From Levilinea saccharolytica (GTDB lineage Bacteria; Chloroflexota; Anaerolineae; Anaerolineales; Anaerolineaceae), in NCBI RefSeq assembly GCF_001306035.1, contig NZ_LGCM01000028.1:1-64000 (forward strand): a stretch of DNA of 64,000 nt. The letters are read 5' to 3'. A program made the translations under genes and the position numbers. Positions 25,653-34,766 of this stretch are shown piece by piece (position 1 is the stretch's first letter; each line of letters starts with the position of its first letter). The notes beneath the pieces were generated by a model that saw only the letters and a program-made list of their open reading frames with translations, made no database searches and had not been told where the DNA came from.

Positions 25653-27062
25653 CTAATAGGCGCCCTTACCGCGCAAAACCACCCATACCGTTTTCAATAA
25701 AATGCGCAAATCCAGCCAAATGGAATAATGCTGCACATAATACAGGTCTTCATCCGTGTGTAAATGCATGGGCTTATCGCTGCGCCCGTTCACCTGCCAC
25801 CAACCGGTCAGACCCTGGGGCACGGCAAACCGTTTGCGCTGCCAGGGTTCATATTTTTCCACCAGATGCGGCTGCTCGGGGCGCGGCCCCACCAGGCTCA
25901 TCTCGCCCTTCAGAATGTTGAATAACTGCGGCAGCTCATCCAGGCTCGTTCGCCGCAAAAATCTCCCCACCCGCGTGATGCGCGGATCGGCCGCGTGCTT
26001 AAACACCAGCCGCCCCTGCTCGTCGGTCTTCTCAACTAGATGCCGCAGCTGCTCTGCGTTCACCACCATCGTACGGAATTTGATCATCTCGAAATAACGC
26101 CCGTTCTCTCCCACGCGCTTGGGGCGGTAAAACACCGGGCCGCCGTCGTCCAGCTTAATCGCCAGCGCCGCCGCCCCGATCACCGGCAGCACAAACGGCA
26201 TCACCGTCAGGGTCAGCATCAAATCAAAAGCACGTTTCATCATCCGTTGATATTCGCTCAAGGCAGGCGCGCGCAAATCCATCATGGGCAGCCCGGCGAA
26301 CTCTTCCACCGTGGCGCGGTGCAGCGCCAGTGAAAAATAATCCGGCACCACCCACACCCGCACGGGTAAATCGTGCAGCTCCGTCACCACGCGGGTCAAC
26401 GCAGCATAAGCCGAGCGCGGCAGCGCCACCACCACGTCGTCCACCTGCCGCTCATTCACCACCTGCCGCACCTGTTCCAGCCCGCCCAACACCCCTTCTT
26501 CCGCGCGCTTGCTGGGGTCGTCGTCCAAGAAACCCGCAAAAGCCAGGCCCAAATGCGGTAAAGAATCCACCTGCTGCCGCACCCGCTTTCCCACCGTACC
26601 CGCACCCAACACCAAAACCTGCCGTACCTGGATATTTCCGATCACTTTGCTGCGCCAGGCCGCGCGAATCACCAGGCGCCACAGCGCCAGCATCATGAAG
26701 GCTTCGACCGCGAAAAAAATGAATAAAAACCGCGAAATATCGCGAAAGGTCAGGAACAAAATCCCCGCCATCGAGATGGTCGCCAAAAGCGAGCCTAACG
26801 CCAGACTGCCCATCTCATCGTTCACCCGCAGATTGCGGCGGCCGTCGTACACCGAAAACAACACCAGAATCCCCACCCACAGCGCAGGAAACACAAAATA
26901 CAGCAGCCAGGGCAGCTGCACCGGATCTTCCACCGGCCGCACCAGCGGCAATGTACTCATGTCTACACGCAGTTTAGCCGACACATACAGCGTCAGGGCA
27001 ATCATAAGCCCGTCCAACGCCATGGAAAACAGCGCAAAATTGGCTGAAAATCTACGGAACAT
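25653..27062 (-). CDS. Polyprenyl-phosphate sugar-1-phosphate transferase (initiating glycosyltransferase)
   Basis: The 469-residue protein is a WcaJ/EpsL-type exopolysaccharide polyprenyl glycosylphosphotransferase that loads the first sugar phosphate on undecaprenyl phosphate. Four N-terminal helices (about 8-130) are followed by a Rossmann CoA-binding-like domain (VLVLGAGTVGKRVRQQ at about 148-163). The C-terminal catalytic domain has KRAFDLMLTL (about 275-284), the re-entrant helix, DGGPVFYRPKRVG, FEMIKFRTM, TRVGRFLRRTSLDELPQLFN and LVGPRPE. All key family motifs are intact. The ATG at 27062 has GAGGA eight bases upstream. It is co-directional with the glycosyltransferases upstream and marks this as a lipid-linked polysaccharide locus. 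Confidence 0.94.
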   Translation of the reverse strand: MFRRFSANFALFSMALDGLMIALTLYVSAKLRVDMSTLPLVRPVEDPVQLPWLLYFVFPALWVGILVLFSVYDGRRNLRVNDEMGSLALGSLLATISMAGILFLTFRDISRFLFIFFAVEAFMMLALWRLVIRAAWRSKVIGNIQVRQVLVLGAGTVGKRVRQQVDSLPHLGLAFAGFLDDDPSKRAEEGVLGGLEQVRQVVNERQVDDVVVALPRSAYAALTRVVTELHDLPVRVWVVPDYFSLALHRATVEEFAGLPMMDLRAPALSEYQRMMKRAFDLMLTLTVMPFVLPVIGAAALAIKLDDGGPVFYRPKRVGENGRYFEMIKFRTMVVNAEQLRHLVEKTDEQGRLVFKHAADPRITRVGRFLRRTSLDELPQLFNILKGEMSLVGPRPEQPHLVEKYEPWQRKRFAVPQGLTGWWQVNGRSDKPMHLHTDEDLYYVQHYSIWLDLRILLKTVWVVLRGKGAY

Positions 27063-27071
27063 AGGTCGTCC

Positions 27072-27866
27072 TCACTTTTCCAGCGTTCGCTGGTTGGCTT
27101 TTCGCCCGCGCAAAAGCTGCGCTGCCACCAACACCACAAAACGCGGATACCCCAACACATACCGCCGCCACAGTCGTCCCGGTTCGCTGGCCAGGCGGAA
27201 GAGCCATTCCAACCCGCTGCGCTGCATCCAGCGCGGGGCTTGTGGTTTGCACCCCGAAAGAAAATCGAAAGCAGCCCCCACCCCCACCAACACCGGCGCG
27301 CCCACCTTCCCGCGGTGCGCCGCCATCCACTGCTCTTGGCGCGGCGACCCGATCCCCACCCAAACGATGTCCGCTCCTGAGCTGCGTATGCGCTCTGCCG
27401 CCTGGGCGTCCTCTTCGGCGCTCAGCGCACGAAACGGCGGCGATTCTACCCCCACAATCTGGATAGAAGGGAAGCGTTCGCGCAGCCGTTCGGCCAGCCC
27501 CTCAGCCACGCCAGGCGCGCCCCCGTAGAAATAATGCCGCCAGCCGCACTCCAACCCTTCGGCGCAGGCCGCCAGCAGCAAATCCGGCCCATACACCCGC
27601 TGAGTGCCGGTGTATCCGTACCAGCGGCACAGCCACACCATCGGCATCCCGTCCGGCGTGGTCATGCCGCTCTGCTCATACACGGTGCGCAGCTCCGGAT
27701 GATCCACACATTCCATCACCGCGTGCGCCGGTGCGCAGCACACATACTGCGCCTCCCCCGCCGCGATCCATGCCCCCATGCGCGCCAGGGCTGCTGGCAT
27801 GTCAATGGGGTCAATAGGCACCCCCAGTATCATAACCCGAGGCCCCTTCTCGTCATCAGACCCCAT
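27072..27866 (-). CDS. WecG/TagA/CpsF-family glycosyltransferase
   Basis: The 264-residue GT26 enzyme typically adds the second sugar (often ManNAc or ManNAcA) to a lipid-linked first sugar. Motifs present: TPDGMPMVW (about 69-77), VYGPDLL, GSPRQEQWM, GVGAAFDFLSG (about 204-214) and GLEWLFRLASEP followed by RLWRRY. It is probably membrane-associated at the cytoplasmic face. The ATG at 27866 has AAGGAGA seven bases upstream and overlaps the preceding GT4 gene by 11 bases. It is the last high-GC gene before the low-GC cassette. Confidence 0.93.
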   Translation of the reverse strand: MGSDDEKGPRVMILGVPIDPIDMPAALARMGAWIAAGEAQYVCCAPAHAVMECVDHPELRTVYEQSGMTTPDGMPMVWLCRWYGYTGTQRVYGPDLLLAACAEGLECGWRHYFYGGAPGVAEGLAERLRERFPSIQIVGVESPPFRALSAEEDAQAAERIRSSGADIVWVGIGSPRQEQWMAAHRGKVGAPVLVGVGAAFDFLSGCKPQAPRWMQRSGLEWLFRLASEPGRLWRRYVLGYPRFVVLVAAQLLRGRKANQRTLEK

Positions 27867-29037
27867 CAGCTCTCCTTACCTGAATAACTTCCTGATAAAC
27901 ACGCAGGATCGCTTCATAATGGTCCCGCGCCTGATATTTTTGCAGGTACTCCTGACGGCAGTTCTCTCCCATCTGAGCAGATTCCTCCTCATGAGCCGTC
28001 ATCCACCCCACGCGTTCAGCAAATGCCTCGCTATTGCCTGGCGGCACCAGCCACCCATGAATCCCAGGCTTAATCATGCTAGGCATTGCGCCCAAATCTG
28101 TGCTGATCACCGGTGTACCAGTTGCGAAGGCTTCAATCAAAGTTCTCGGCATACCCTCATACCAAATGCTCGGAAAAACCAGACACGCTGCCTGACGCAT
28201 CAAATCTAAAACCATTTGCGGAGATCGCCTTCCCATCCATTGAACATTGCCGTGATTTTCTACCGCGTTGGAGACCAATTCTGATAAGGGTCCGTCTCCC
28301 ACAATCTTCAAGGTGCATCCAGCAGGAAATGCGTCGAGTGCGTTCAGTAGGGTTTCCACGCCTTTCTCCTGTGTCAGCCGCCCCACAAATAAAACATAGG
28401 GACTGCGTCGGCTGCCCACACCTGGGTCGTTCATAATGAAATTAGGCACAGTGGCTAACTTTTCCGAGGGTAAACCGCCCTCAATAAATTTCTGAGCAGC
28501 GAACGACGTTAGGCAAATAAAACGGTCCACCTGTTTTTCCCAGGTCTTTAACAGACGGTGAAAAGACAACATCGCGGCGGTTACCCCACTCGCGCTCCAG
28601 CTGCTGCGGTAACAGCGATATCGTACGGCCGGCCACGGAAAAGGCCACTTCATGCACGCTTCGCAAACCCCGCCTGCTCGAAAAAATGTCGCGGCCGGAC
28701 ATAACAACCGATAATTATGAAGGGTCTGCACCACCGGAACGCCCGCCGCTTGGCAGACTGCATAGGCAGCCGGTGATATCAGCTGGAAGGTGTTATGAAA
28801 ATGAACAATATCTGGGCGAAAAGTACGAATCCGTTCCTCCAATGCCTTTCTGGCAGGTGCAGACCATACCGTCCGGATCCCAGTTTGCATCAACCCGATT
28901 TCATTTACCTGCTGGTTATGCTCCGTATAAGTCTCAACTGGATGTCCAAATGTACGCAGTAAATCTACTTCATCGTTAAATATAGCATCCTCACCCCCCG
29001 GTTGTTGGTAAAAGTTATGCGCCATTAAGATCCGCAT
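27856..29037 (-). CDS. GT4-family glycosyltransferase
   Basis: The 393-residue GT-B protein has an N-terminal acceptor domain (MRILMAHNFYQQPGGED) and a C-terminal nucleotide-sugar domain. The latter shows VLFVGRLTQEKGVETLLNA (about 218-237), LVFPSIWYEGMPRTLIEA (about 290-307, containing the EGMPRTLIEAFATGTPVI version of the Ex7E motif) and a following GxHGWLVPPG. Cytoplasmic, adding a sugar to the lipid-linked repeat unit. Base composition is lower in GC than the flanking WecG gene, and this is one edge of the low-GC cassette. The start at 29037 is preceded by GAAGGG. Confidence 0.9.
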   Translation of the reverse strand: MRILMAHNFYQQPGGEDAIFNDEVDLLRTFGHPVETYTEHNQQVNEIGLMQTGIRTVWSAPARKALEERIRTFRPDIVHFHNTFQLISPAAYAVCQAAGVPVVQTLHNYRLLCPAATFFRAGGVCEACMKWPFPWPAVRYRCYRSSWSASGVTAAMLSFHRLLKTWEKQVDRFICLTSFAAQKFIEGGLPSEKLATVPNFIMNDPGVGSRRSPYVLFVGRLTQEKGVETLLNALDAFPAGCTLKIVGDGPLSELVSNAVENHGNVQWMGRRSPQMVLDLMRQAACLVFPSIWYEGMPRTLIEAFATGTPVISTDLGAMPSMIKPGIHGWLVPPGNSEAFAERVGWMTAHEEESAQMGENCRQEYLQKYQARDHYEAILRVYQEVIQVRRADGV

Positions 29038-29040
29038 GGC

Positions 29041-30252
29041 TCAACCCTTCCGGTTCTCTTCGATCGCTTGTTGATACAAGCCAACAAATTGATCCGCGAT
29101 GACCTCCCAATTCCAATGCAGTTCCACAGCAGATCGGCTACGTTGTCCTATTACAGAGCGCATTTCCGGTTCGAAGACAAATGCTTGAACCAATCGGTTT
29201 AGCTCTTCCTGTTGGTTTTTTTCAAACAAATAACCTGCACCGACATCTTCAATCAAAGCCTGACTGTAGGGTGTTCCGACAGCAATCACCGGACGGCCCG
29301 CCGCCATTGCCTCTATAATTGTGATGGTCATATCCCCAGGCCAGATCCCAATATCAAAAGTACTCAACCAGCCCGCCAATTCATCTTTAGAGACAAAATC
29401 CTGGAAAACCAGTTTTTGCTCCAGCCCCAGTGATCTGGACAATTTAACTAATTTTTCCTTATACTCCGAATCTATTCGTCCAATCAATAAAATCCCGGTA
29501 TTCTCGGATTGTAACTGCGCCGCCGCTTGTAGAATCATTTCACACTGCTTGGATGGTTGAAGTACCCCCGCGTGCCCCAGCACAATCGTGTTCTCGTCCC
29601 AACCCAATGCTGCCCGGATCTTTTGACGCCCTTGCCATTGAAAGTCAATTTTGCGATGGTCCGCCCCTAACCGCACAATTTCGACTTTCGGACAAGACTT
29701 ACCATATACCCATTCAACAAACTCGCGCTCTGGTTCTCCGATGGCCACAAAAAGTTTGGCCCGCTTGGGTATCCACGGACGGGTCATCCATGCTTCCAAC
29801 TTATAGACCCATGCCTTAATTTGTTTTCGCAAGGGGGATTCCCAGGCATGAAAAACATTCAGCTTCGACATGTGGGTGTCATAAACTAACGCATAACCTA
29901 GCTCTTGTTGATAGAGGGCAGCCAAAAAACCTGTGATGTGCAGAATATTATGGCAGTGCACCACATCCGGTTTAATGGCCGCCAACTGATCGCGCAGGCC
30001 TCGCATCAGCAAATAACCAGCCTGCGTGGGCAGCTCAAACCACACCGGCAAACGGTGTACTTTTACCCCTTGTTCGAAATAAGTACCGGGCTTTGGGTTT
30101 CCACCTTCAATCAGTTTCTTCGCTTTTTTGGCGTAGCGATTGGATGTGATGACGGACACATCGTGACCTATCCGCTGCTGTTCTTGCGGAAGGTAGCTTT
30201 CTTGATATCCCATCCAGGGTTGATAGTGGTCCGTTAGATGAACAATTCTCAT
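29041..30252 (-). CDS. GT4-family glycosyltransferase
   Basis: The 403-residue GT-B glycosyltransferase begins MRIVHLTDHYQPWMGYQESYLPQ-type, as in many repeat-unit transferases. The C-terminal donor domain carries VLGHAGVLQPSKQ (about 225-237) and an EAMAAGRPVIAVGTPYS segment (about 318-334). The sugar donor is not predictable. The ATG at 30252 follows AGGGGAG. It lies three bases upstream of the next GT4 gene and ten bases after asnB, so these are in one operon. Moderate GC relative to the genome. Confidence 0.88.
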   Translation of the reverse strand: MRIVHLTDHYQPWMGYQESYLPQEQQRIGHDVSVITSNRYAKKAKKLIEGGNPKPGTYFEQGVKVHRLPVWFELPTQAGYLLMRGLRDQLAAIKPDVVHCHNILHITGFLAALYQQELGYALVYDTHMSKLNVFHAWESPLRKQIKAWVYKLEAWMTRPWIPKRAKLFVAIGEPEREFVEWVYGKSCPKVEIVRLGADHRKIDFQWQGRQKIRAALGWDENTIVLGHAGVLQPSKQCEMILQAAAQLQSENTGILLIGRIDSEYKEKLVKLSRSLGLEQKLVFQDFVSKDELAGWLSTFDIGIWPGDMTITIIEAMAAGRPVIAVGTPYSQALIEDVGAGYLFEKNQQEELNRLVQAFVFEPEMRSVIGQRSRSAVELHWNWEVIADQFVGLYQQAIEENRKG

Positions 30253-30263
30253 TTTGTCTCCCC

Positions 30264-32231
30264 TTAAAATGAGATCTGCATCAGGTCGCCCCAGCGAATA
30301 AGGTTAACCCACCGCCAGACTTCCAACCCGAACGGACGTTCCCCACGTTTGATGGCTTCCCAATTTTGGTGTACAGTTTTAAGCTGTAATGCGGGAATCT
30401 GGTGCGCTTTTTCACCATAGAGCACGCCATCCACCCATTTTTGCGATTTCAGCATCCATTCCCCATCCGGTGTAGCAAACCCAATTTTGTCCCGACGATC
30501 TAGCACAACATCCGGCACCAGTCCGCGCATCGCCTGGCGAAACACAGATTTGGTTTCTGCATCCTTTGAAAGGATATAAGATTCTGGGAGTGAAAATACA
30601 AAATTGGCCAAATCCGGCGTCAAGAAGGGCACGCGCGATTCAATGGAGGCAGCCATTGAATTTCGATCTTCGTACCGCAGCAGCATCGGCAAGCTGATTT
30701 GGGTCACGGCTTGCAGCAATAAAGCCTTTAACGCTTCGCGATCCTGTACGTAATTTGTCAGTGCTTTTGGTCGAACGCCTGCCTGATCGAACCAACTTTG
30801 ATTCATCCAATCCGGGTAAAATTCTTCCCCAATCAAGGATCGCGCGGCCTGGTGCAATTGAGGTGGAATCAACCACGAACCCGTTCGCGATAAAATCCGT
30901 AAACGACTTTCTTCGGAGCGCCGAAAAATCGTACCAAGAAACCGAAAACCCTCCAGAAGCTGCCATTGCCGAAATAGGGATGCCGCCCGCACAGAAAAAT
31001 AGGGGCGGTACCCCGCCAACATTTCATCCGCGCCCTGCCCATCCAACATCACCACCACCCCCGCCTCTCGCGCCAATCGAAATACGCGATGCTGGGCATA
31101 AATGCTGGTCGAGCCAAAAGGCTCATCCTGACTGATCATGAGGTGGTCAATGTCTTGTTCCAAATCGTCAGCAGAAGCCCGCGTTTTGTGCGTTTCGGCG
31201 CCGCTGGCCGCCGCAACGATATCCACCCATTTTTCTTCCCCAATGATGGGATGCGGATCAATGTAGCTGATGGAATGAATGGGTACGCGTTCTCCAATCC
31301 AGTGCCGCATGCTCATGATGATAGAGGAAGAATCAACCCCCCCGGATAAAGCCACGCCAACCGGGACATCACTGCGTAAATGGATTTGAATATTCCGCAG
31401 AAACAACCGCCGCAATTCCTCAGCTGCATCTGCAAAGCTGATATCACTTCGGGTTCTAGTCTCAATTTGCCAATATGGGGCCATCTGAAAACCAAACCCT
31501 TCATCCAACTGAACCTTCATCCAATGGCCTGGAAGTAAATGATGAACTCCTGCGACAAGCGTGTCCTCATTGGAATCGGTCAGTCCGTAACGCAAGTACG
31601 CATGCAGCGCCGGGGGGTTTATATTCTTTTCTGATAAAAAGGGCAGCAGCGCCTTTAATTCGGATCCAAACACAAAGCGGCCGTTTTCAAAGCTATACAA
31701 CAGCGGTTTAATCCCAAAATAGTCACGCGCCAGGAATAAACTTCGTTCTTCTCGATCATAGATACAAAAAGCAAACATGCCAATCATTTTGCTTAATGCC
31801 CCCGCCCCCCAGCGGGCATAAGCAGCTAAGAGCACTTCGGTATCGGAAGAAGACCGAAACTGCTCCCCTAAAGCAATCAATTCATCCCTGAGTTCGAGAT
31901 AATTGTAGATCTCGCCATTGAACACGATCCAATAACGCTCATCGGCCCAAGACATCGGTTGGTGGCCTAACGGAGATAAATCCAAAATAGCTAATCGGCG
32001 AAACCCCAAAGCTAAATTAAAATAAGATCCCTCATAATCGCGGATATTCTGCACCGCCATATGTCGGTCGGTTTCTTGTCCGCCACAGTGTACTACTGGG
32101 CCTCCCCGCGTTTGTGCAAGCAAATATCCTTCGTCATCCGGTCCCCGGTGCCGTATCAGGCTGACAGAGCGTTCAAACGCTTTTAAATCCACACTGGTTT
32201 GAGAGGAATACAACCCGAAGATACCGCACAT
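30264..32231 (-). CDS. Asparagine synthase-like glutamine amidotransferase in the polysaccharide cluster
   Basis: The 655-residue protein has an N-terminal Ntn amidotransferase domain with catalytic Cys2 (MCGIFGLY). The Asn-synthase ATP-pyrophosphatase domain carries SGGVDSS at about 296-302. Glutamine-derived ammonia is transferred to an acyl-adenylate. Length fits AsnB/AsnO. Copies inside polysaccharide loci commonly amidate uronic acids or act on peptide-like decorations rather than making free asparagine. That role is inferred from context only. The gene has its own ribosome site (AAGGTG) and starts after a 137-base gap, a possible internal promoter location. GC is distinctly low. Confidence 0.88.
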   Translation of the reverse strand: MCGIFGLYSSQTSVDLKAFERSVSLIRHRGPDDEGYLLAQTRGGPVVHCGGQETDRHMAVQNIRDYEGSYFNLALGFRRLAILDLSPLGHQPMSWADERYWIVFNGEIYNYLELRDELIALGEQFRSSSDTEVLLAAYARWGAGALSKMIGMFAFCIYDREERSLFLARDYFGIKPLLYSFENGRFVFGSELKALLPFLSEKNINPPALHAYLRYGLTDSNEDTLVAGVHHLLPGHWMKVQLDEGFGFQMAPYWQIETRTRSDISFADAAEELRRLFLRNIQIHLRSDVPVGVALSGGVDSSSIIMSMRHWIGERVPIHSISYIDPHPIIGEEKWVDIVAAASGAETHKTRASADDLEQDIDHLMISQDEPFGSTSIYAQHRVFRLAREAGVVVMLDGQGADEMLAGYRPYFSVRAASLFRQWQLLEGFRFLGTIFRRSEESRLRILSRTGSWLIPPQLHQAARSLIGEEFYPDWMNQSWFDQAGVRPKALTNYVQDREALKALLLQAVTQISLPMLLRYEDRNSMAASIESRVPFLTPDLANFVFSLPESYILSKDAETKSVFRQAMRGLVPDVVLDRRDKIGFATPDGEWMLKSQKWVDGVLYGEKAHQIPALQLKTVHQNWEAIKRGERPFGLEVWRWVNLIRWGDLMQISF

Positions 32232-32368
32232 AGATCACACCTTCCTACGAACTGAAAAAATCCTAAGGCAATTCAAACACACGATAGTACTCATTTTCCC
32301 ATACGACAGGGAATCGGCTCGTTTCTGCGGTGATTCCGTTTGAATGCTGAAAAAGATGAACATTTTCC
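32232..32368 (-). other. Gap between a glycosyltransferase gene and asnB
   Basis: AT-rich 137 bases with no open frame of note. It may contain a promoter for asnB on the minus strand, but no clear -35/-10 pair was identified. Confidence 0.4.
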
Positions 32369-33466
32369 TTATGGTAACCTGAATGTCTGCCTAAGGTTTT
32401 CCTGAAAGAATTGCAGCTTCAAGGCTTCTTTCTCTTTCCACGATACGTGTTGAATTTCCTCTCGCCTCACCCGCTTTCCTTTCCAGGTGAGGACAAATTG
32501 CTCAATCACTGGCAGCGCATTACGCACATTGTTCTCATAATTTGGTAATTCAAGCAGGAACGGACGCCCGCCCAAGAAATCAGTATCCGGGTGCCCAGAA
32601 ATCACCGGCAGCCCATAAGCAAGATATTCCCTTACCTTTATAGGAGAGGCTTCATTTAAACCTTTACGATGTAATCCTAAAACACCAATGCCAATATCCG
32701 CAGCAGCCAGAATTGGTTCATATTGATCTTGTGTCAGAAATCCATGCGCCTGAACATTCTCTGGCAATTCTTCCGCAAAATCCCGTTTTTCCATACCAAT
32801 CAAGTCAAAATCCCATTGAGGAAATTGGCGGGCCAAAAAGAGGATTTTGTCGTGCGCCATAAAATTCAAAAGCGGATCACGAGAGGCTGGAGGATCGCCT
32901 AAAAAAACCAACCGCGGCCTGGCACCGCTGTGGGGTGGCAATTCAGGGTATCGCTCCAGCTCAACCCCATTCCCAAGCACTAGATTTGGGATGTGCGGCT
33001 GAGTTGTTCGTTCCGCAAAATCTTGGGCAATATACACTATTCCTCTGGCCAAGCTCAACAGCCGCGGTGTTGTCACCCGTTGATATACTTTTTTCCACCA
33101 GGAACTGCCAATATGATAATCAAAGCGGTCTGAGTCGTTTAACTCCAAAAAAGTAGGGCACACCTTCATCAAATCTTCAAACGCAGGGTAATACGTGGAT
33201 AAACGCATGTAAACGCAATCCGGCTTCCATCCCAGAATACGCTCGGTTAACTGCTTAGCGCGCTGAGGGCGCTGGTAAACATTCCCCCTTGCCACGGCCT
33301 CAACTTGCAGTCCAGCGAGTCCGGGCCACAGCGTTTCCGTCGGAGACAAGAAAAAAATACCCGCGGTATTCCCAAGCCCCACCCAGGCACGGGCCTGCAT
33401 GTAAATTTTCTTCAAGACACCGCTTTCGCGGCTTGCGTCCCAATGGGCAAGGTAAGCGATTTTCAA
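32369..33466 (-). CDS. Glycosyltransferase (GT-B fold)
   Basis: The 365-residue protein begins MKIAYLAHWDASRESGVLKKI and has a GT-B-like layout. The C-terminal part shows RLVFLGDPPASRD (about 190-202), ADIGIGVLGLHRKGLNEASPIKVREYLAYGLPVI (about 256-290, an Ex7E-type donor site with E at the K-V-R-E-Y position). Donor sugar unknown. The start is a TTG at 33466 with AAGGAA eight bases upstream, two bases after the flippase stop. It belongs to the low-GC cassette. Confidence 0.8.
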   Translation of the reverse strand: MKIAYLAHWDASRESGVLKKIYMQARAWVGLGNTAGIFFLSPTETLWPGLAGLQVEAVARGNVYQRPQRAKQLTERILGWKPDCVYMRLSTYYPAFEDLMKVCPTFLELNDSDRFDYHIGSSWWKKVYQRVTTPRLLSLARGIVYIAQDFAERTTQPHIPNLVLGNGVELERYPELPPHSGARPRLVFLGDPPASRDPLLNFMAHDKILFLARQFPQWDFDLIGMEKRDFAEELPENVQAHGFLTQDQYEPILAAADIGIGVLGLHRKGLNEASPIKVREYLAYGLPVISGHPDTDFLGGRPFLLELPNYENNVRNALPVIEQFVLTWKGKRVRREEIQHVSWKEKEALKLQFFQENLRQTFRLP

Positions 33467-33467
33467 A

Positions 33468-34766
33468 TCAAATTCCTTGTCGTTTTTCCCATTGCTTAAG
33501 GATATACAAAAGGAAGTAATAATAAACCCCGTAGGCGAAGATCTGAGAGCCGGTCAAGAGTATAAAAGCGGTGTTCATGGGAACATGCAGGGCATGGCAT
33601 CCATATAATACCGCTGGGGTAAAAATGAATGCCAGGAGATCATAGACCAGCTTGTAGGGCTGCCCTCCCAAGACAAAAATTAACCGGCTCACCGGACTAA
33701 CCATCAGGGTTGCTGCGCTCCACGGGGCCAAAATCGCCGCAAAAACGCCGGCCTGTATCCATTCTGTGCCAAAAATCGGTCCAAACCAGATCGGTCCAAA
33801 CACGATAAACGCCGCAGTAGGCACGATCCCCAGCAAGAATAACATTCCCGTCGTTTTCAGGAACAAAGGGCGTATCTGAGCCGGGGATGAGGTACTGTAT
33901 TCTCGAACACGATTCTGAAAAGAATCTGCCACGCTTCCCGCCACAAGTCCAGCCGGAAGATATACCAGCCGCTGCGCAAAACTCAAGGTTCCAGCCGTCG
34001 ACACTCCATAAAGTTGTAACACGATCGGCAGAAAAAGGCTGGCCCCCAAAGTGTCCAAGATAGCCGAGGGCATCGAAAAAATTGGGAACGCGGCATATCG
34101 CCTCAAAGTGCCAAACAGATCCCAGTATCGGCGCTCTCGCCCATGACGCAGCAGCTCTGGCCCAGCGCTTTGAACCATTTTATTCAAGCCTACCAACCTA
34201 CCTGTGATCTCTGAAGACAATAACCCCACCCAGCCCAGCCGCAGCAAACCCAGGGCTATCTGCATCCCAGCCCTGGAAATGGATTGATAGACCGATATCC
34301 GGCTGACCACCGAGAAAACATTCTCTCGAATGAGCCAATACCGCAAATTTGCCATTGCGCTCCCCAGAACAATCACTGGGGCTGTGATCCATAGTGTCCA
34401 TTTCGGGATAACGCCCATCCCTAAAATGTTAAAAGAGATCAAGGCATACAAGCCAGCCGTAAAGAGAAGGGATGTAAAAATGGAGATTATCATCCCACCC
34501 CAAGTCAAATCCAGTGCATCCTCACGGCTTTCTGCTCCAACAATGGAAAATTGATACCTTAAGCTGGATAATTCCAACGAAAAATTGATAAATCCAATAA
34601 AAACGGTGGTCAGACCCAACATCTCAGGGGTATATAAGCGAGAGACAATCGGCGTGACCAATACCCCAATGATTTGAGCCACGGCCGTACCGCTGACCAG
34701 AACAGCCGTGTTCGCCAAAAACTTCGATGTGAACATCCGCTGTAGGAATAACCTCAGCTGATTCAC
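33468..34766 (-). CDS. Wzx-type polysaccharide flippase
   Basis: The 432-residue polytopic protein of the MATE/MOP superfamily has about 12 hydrophobic helices. Its N-terminus, NTAVLVSGTAVAQIIGVLVTPIVSRLYTPEMLG, is the typical family start. It should flip the lipid-linked repeat unit from the cytoplasmic to the outer face for polymerisation. The start is a GTG at 34766 overlapping the stop of the upstream ligase by four bases (GTGA). GC falls abruptly from the ligase gene into this gene, marking the other edge of the low-GC cassette. Confidence 0.9.
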   Translation of the reverse strand: MNQLRLFLQRMFTSKFLANTAVLVSGTAVAQIIGVLVTPIVSRLYTPEMLGLTTVFIGFINFSLELSSLRYQFSIVGAESREDALDLTWGGMIISIFTSLLFTAGLYALISFNILGMGVIPKWTLWITAPVIVLGSAMANLRYWLIRENVFSVVSRISVYQSISRAGMQIALGLLRLGWVGLLSSEITGRLVGLNKMVQSAGPELLRHGRERRYWDLFGTLRRYAAFPIFSMPSAILDTLGASLFLPIVLQLYGVSTAGTLSFAQRLVYLPAGLVAGSVADSFQNRVREYSTSSPAQIRPLFLKTTGMLFLLGIVPTAAFIVFGPIWFGPIFGTEWIQAGVFAAILAPWSAATLMVSPVSRLIFVLGGQPYKLVYDLLAFIFTPAVLYGCHALHVPMNTAFILLTGSQIFAYGVYYYFLLYILKQWEKRQGI

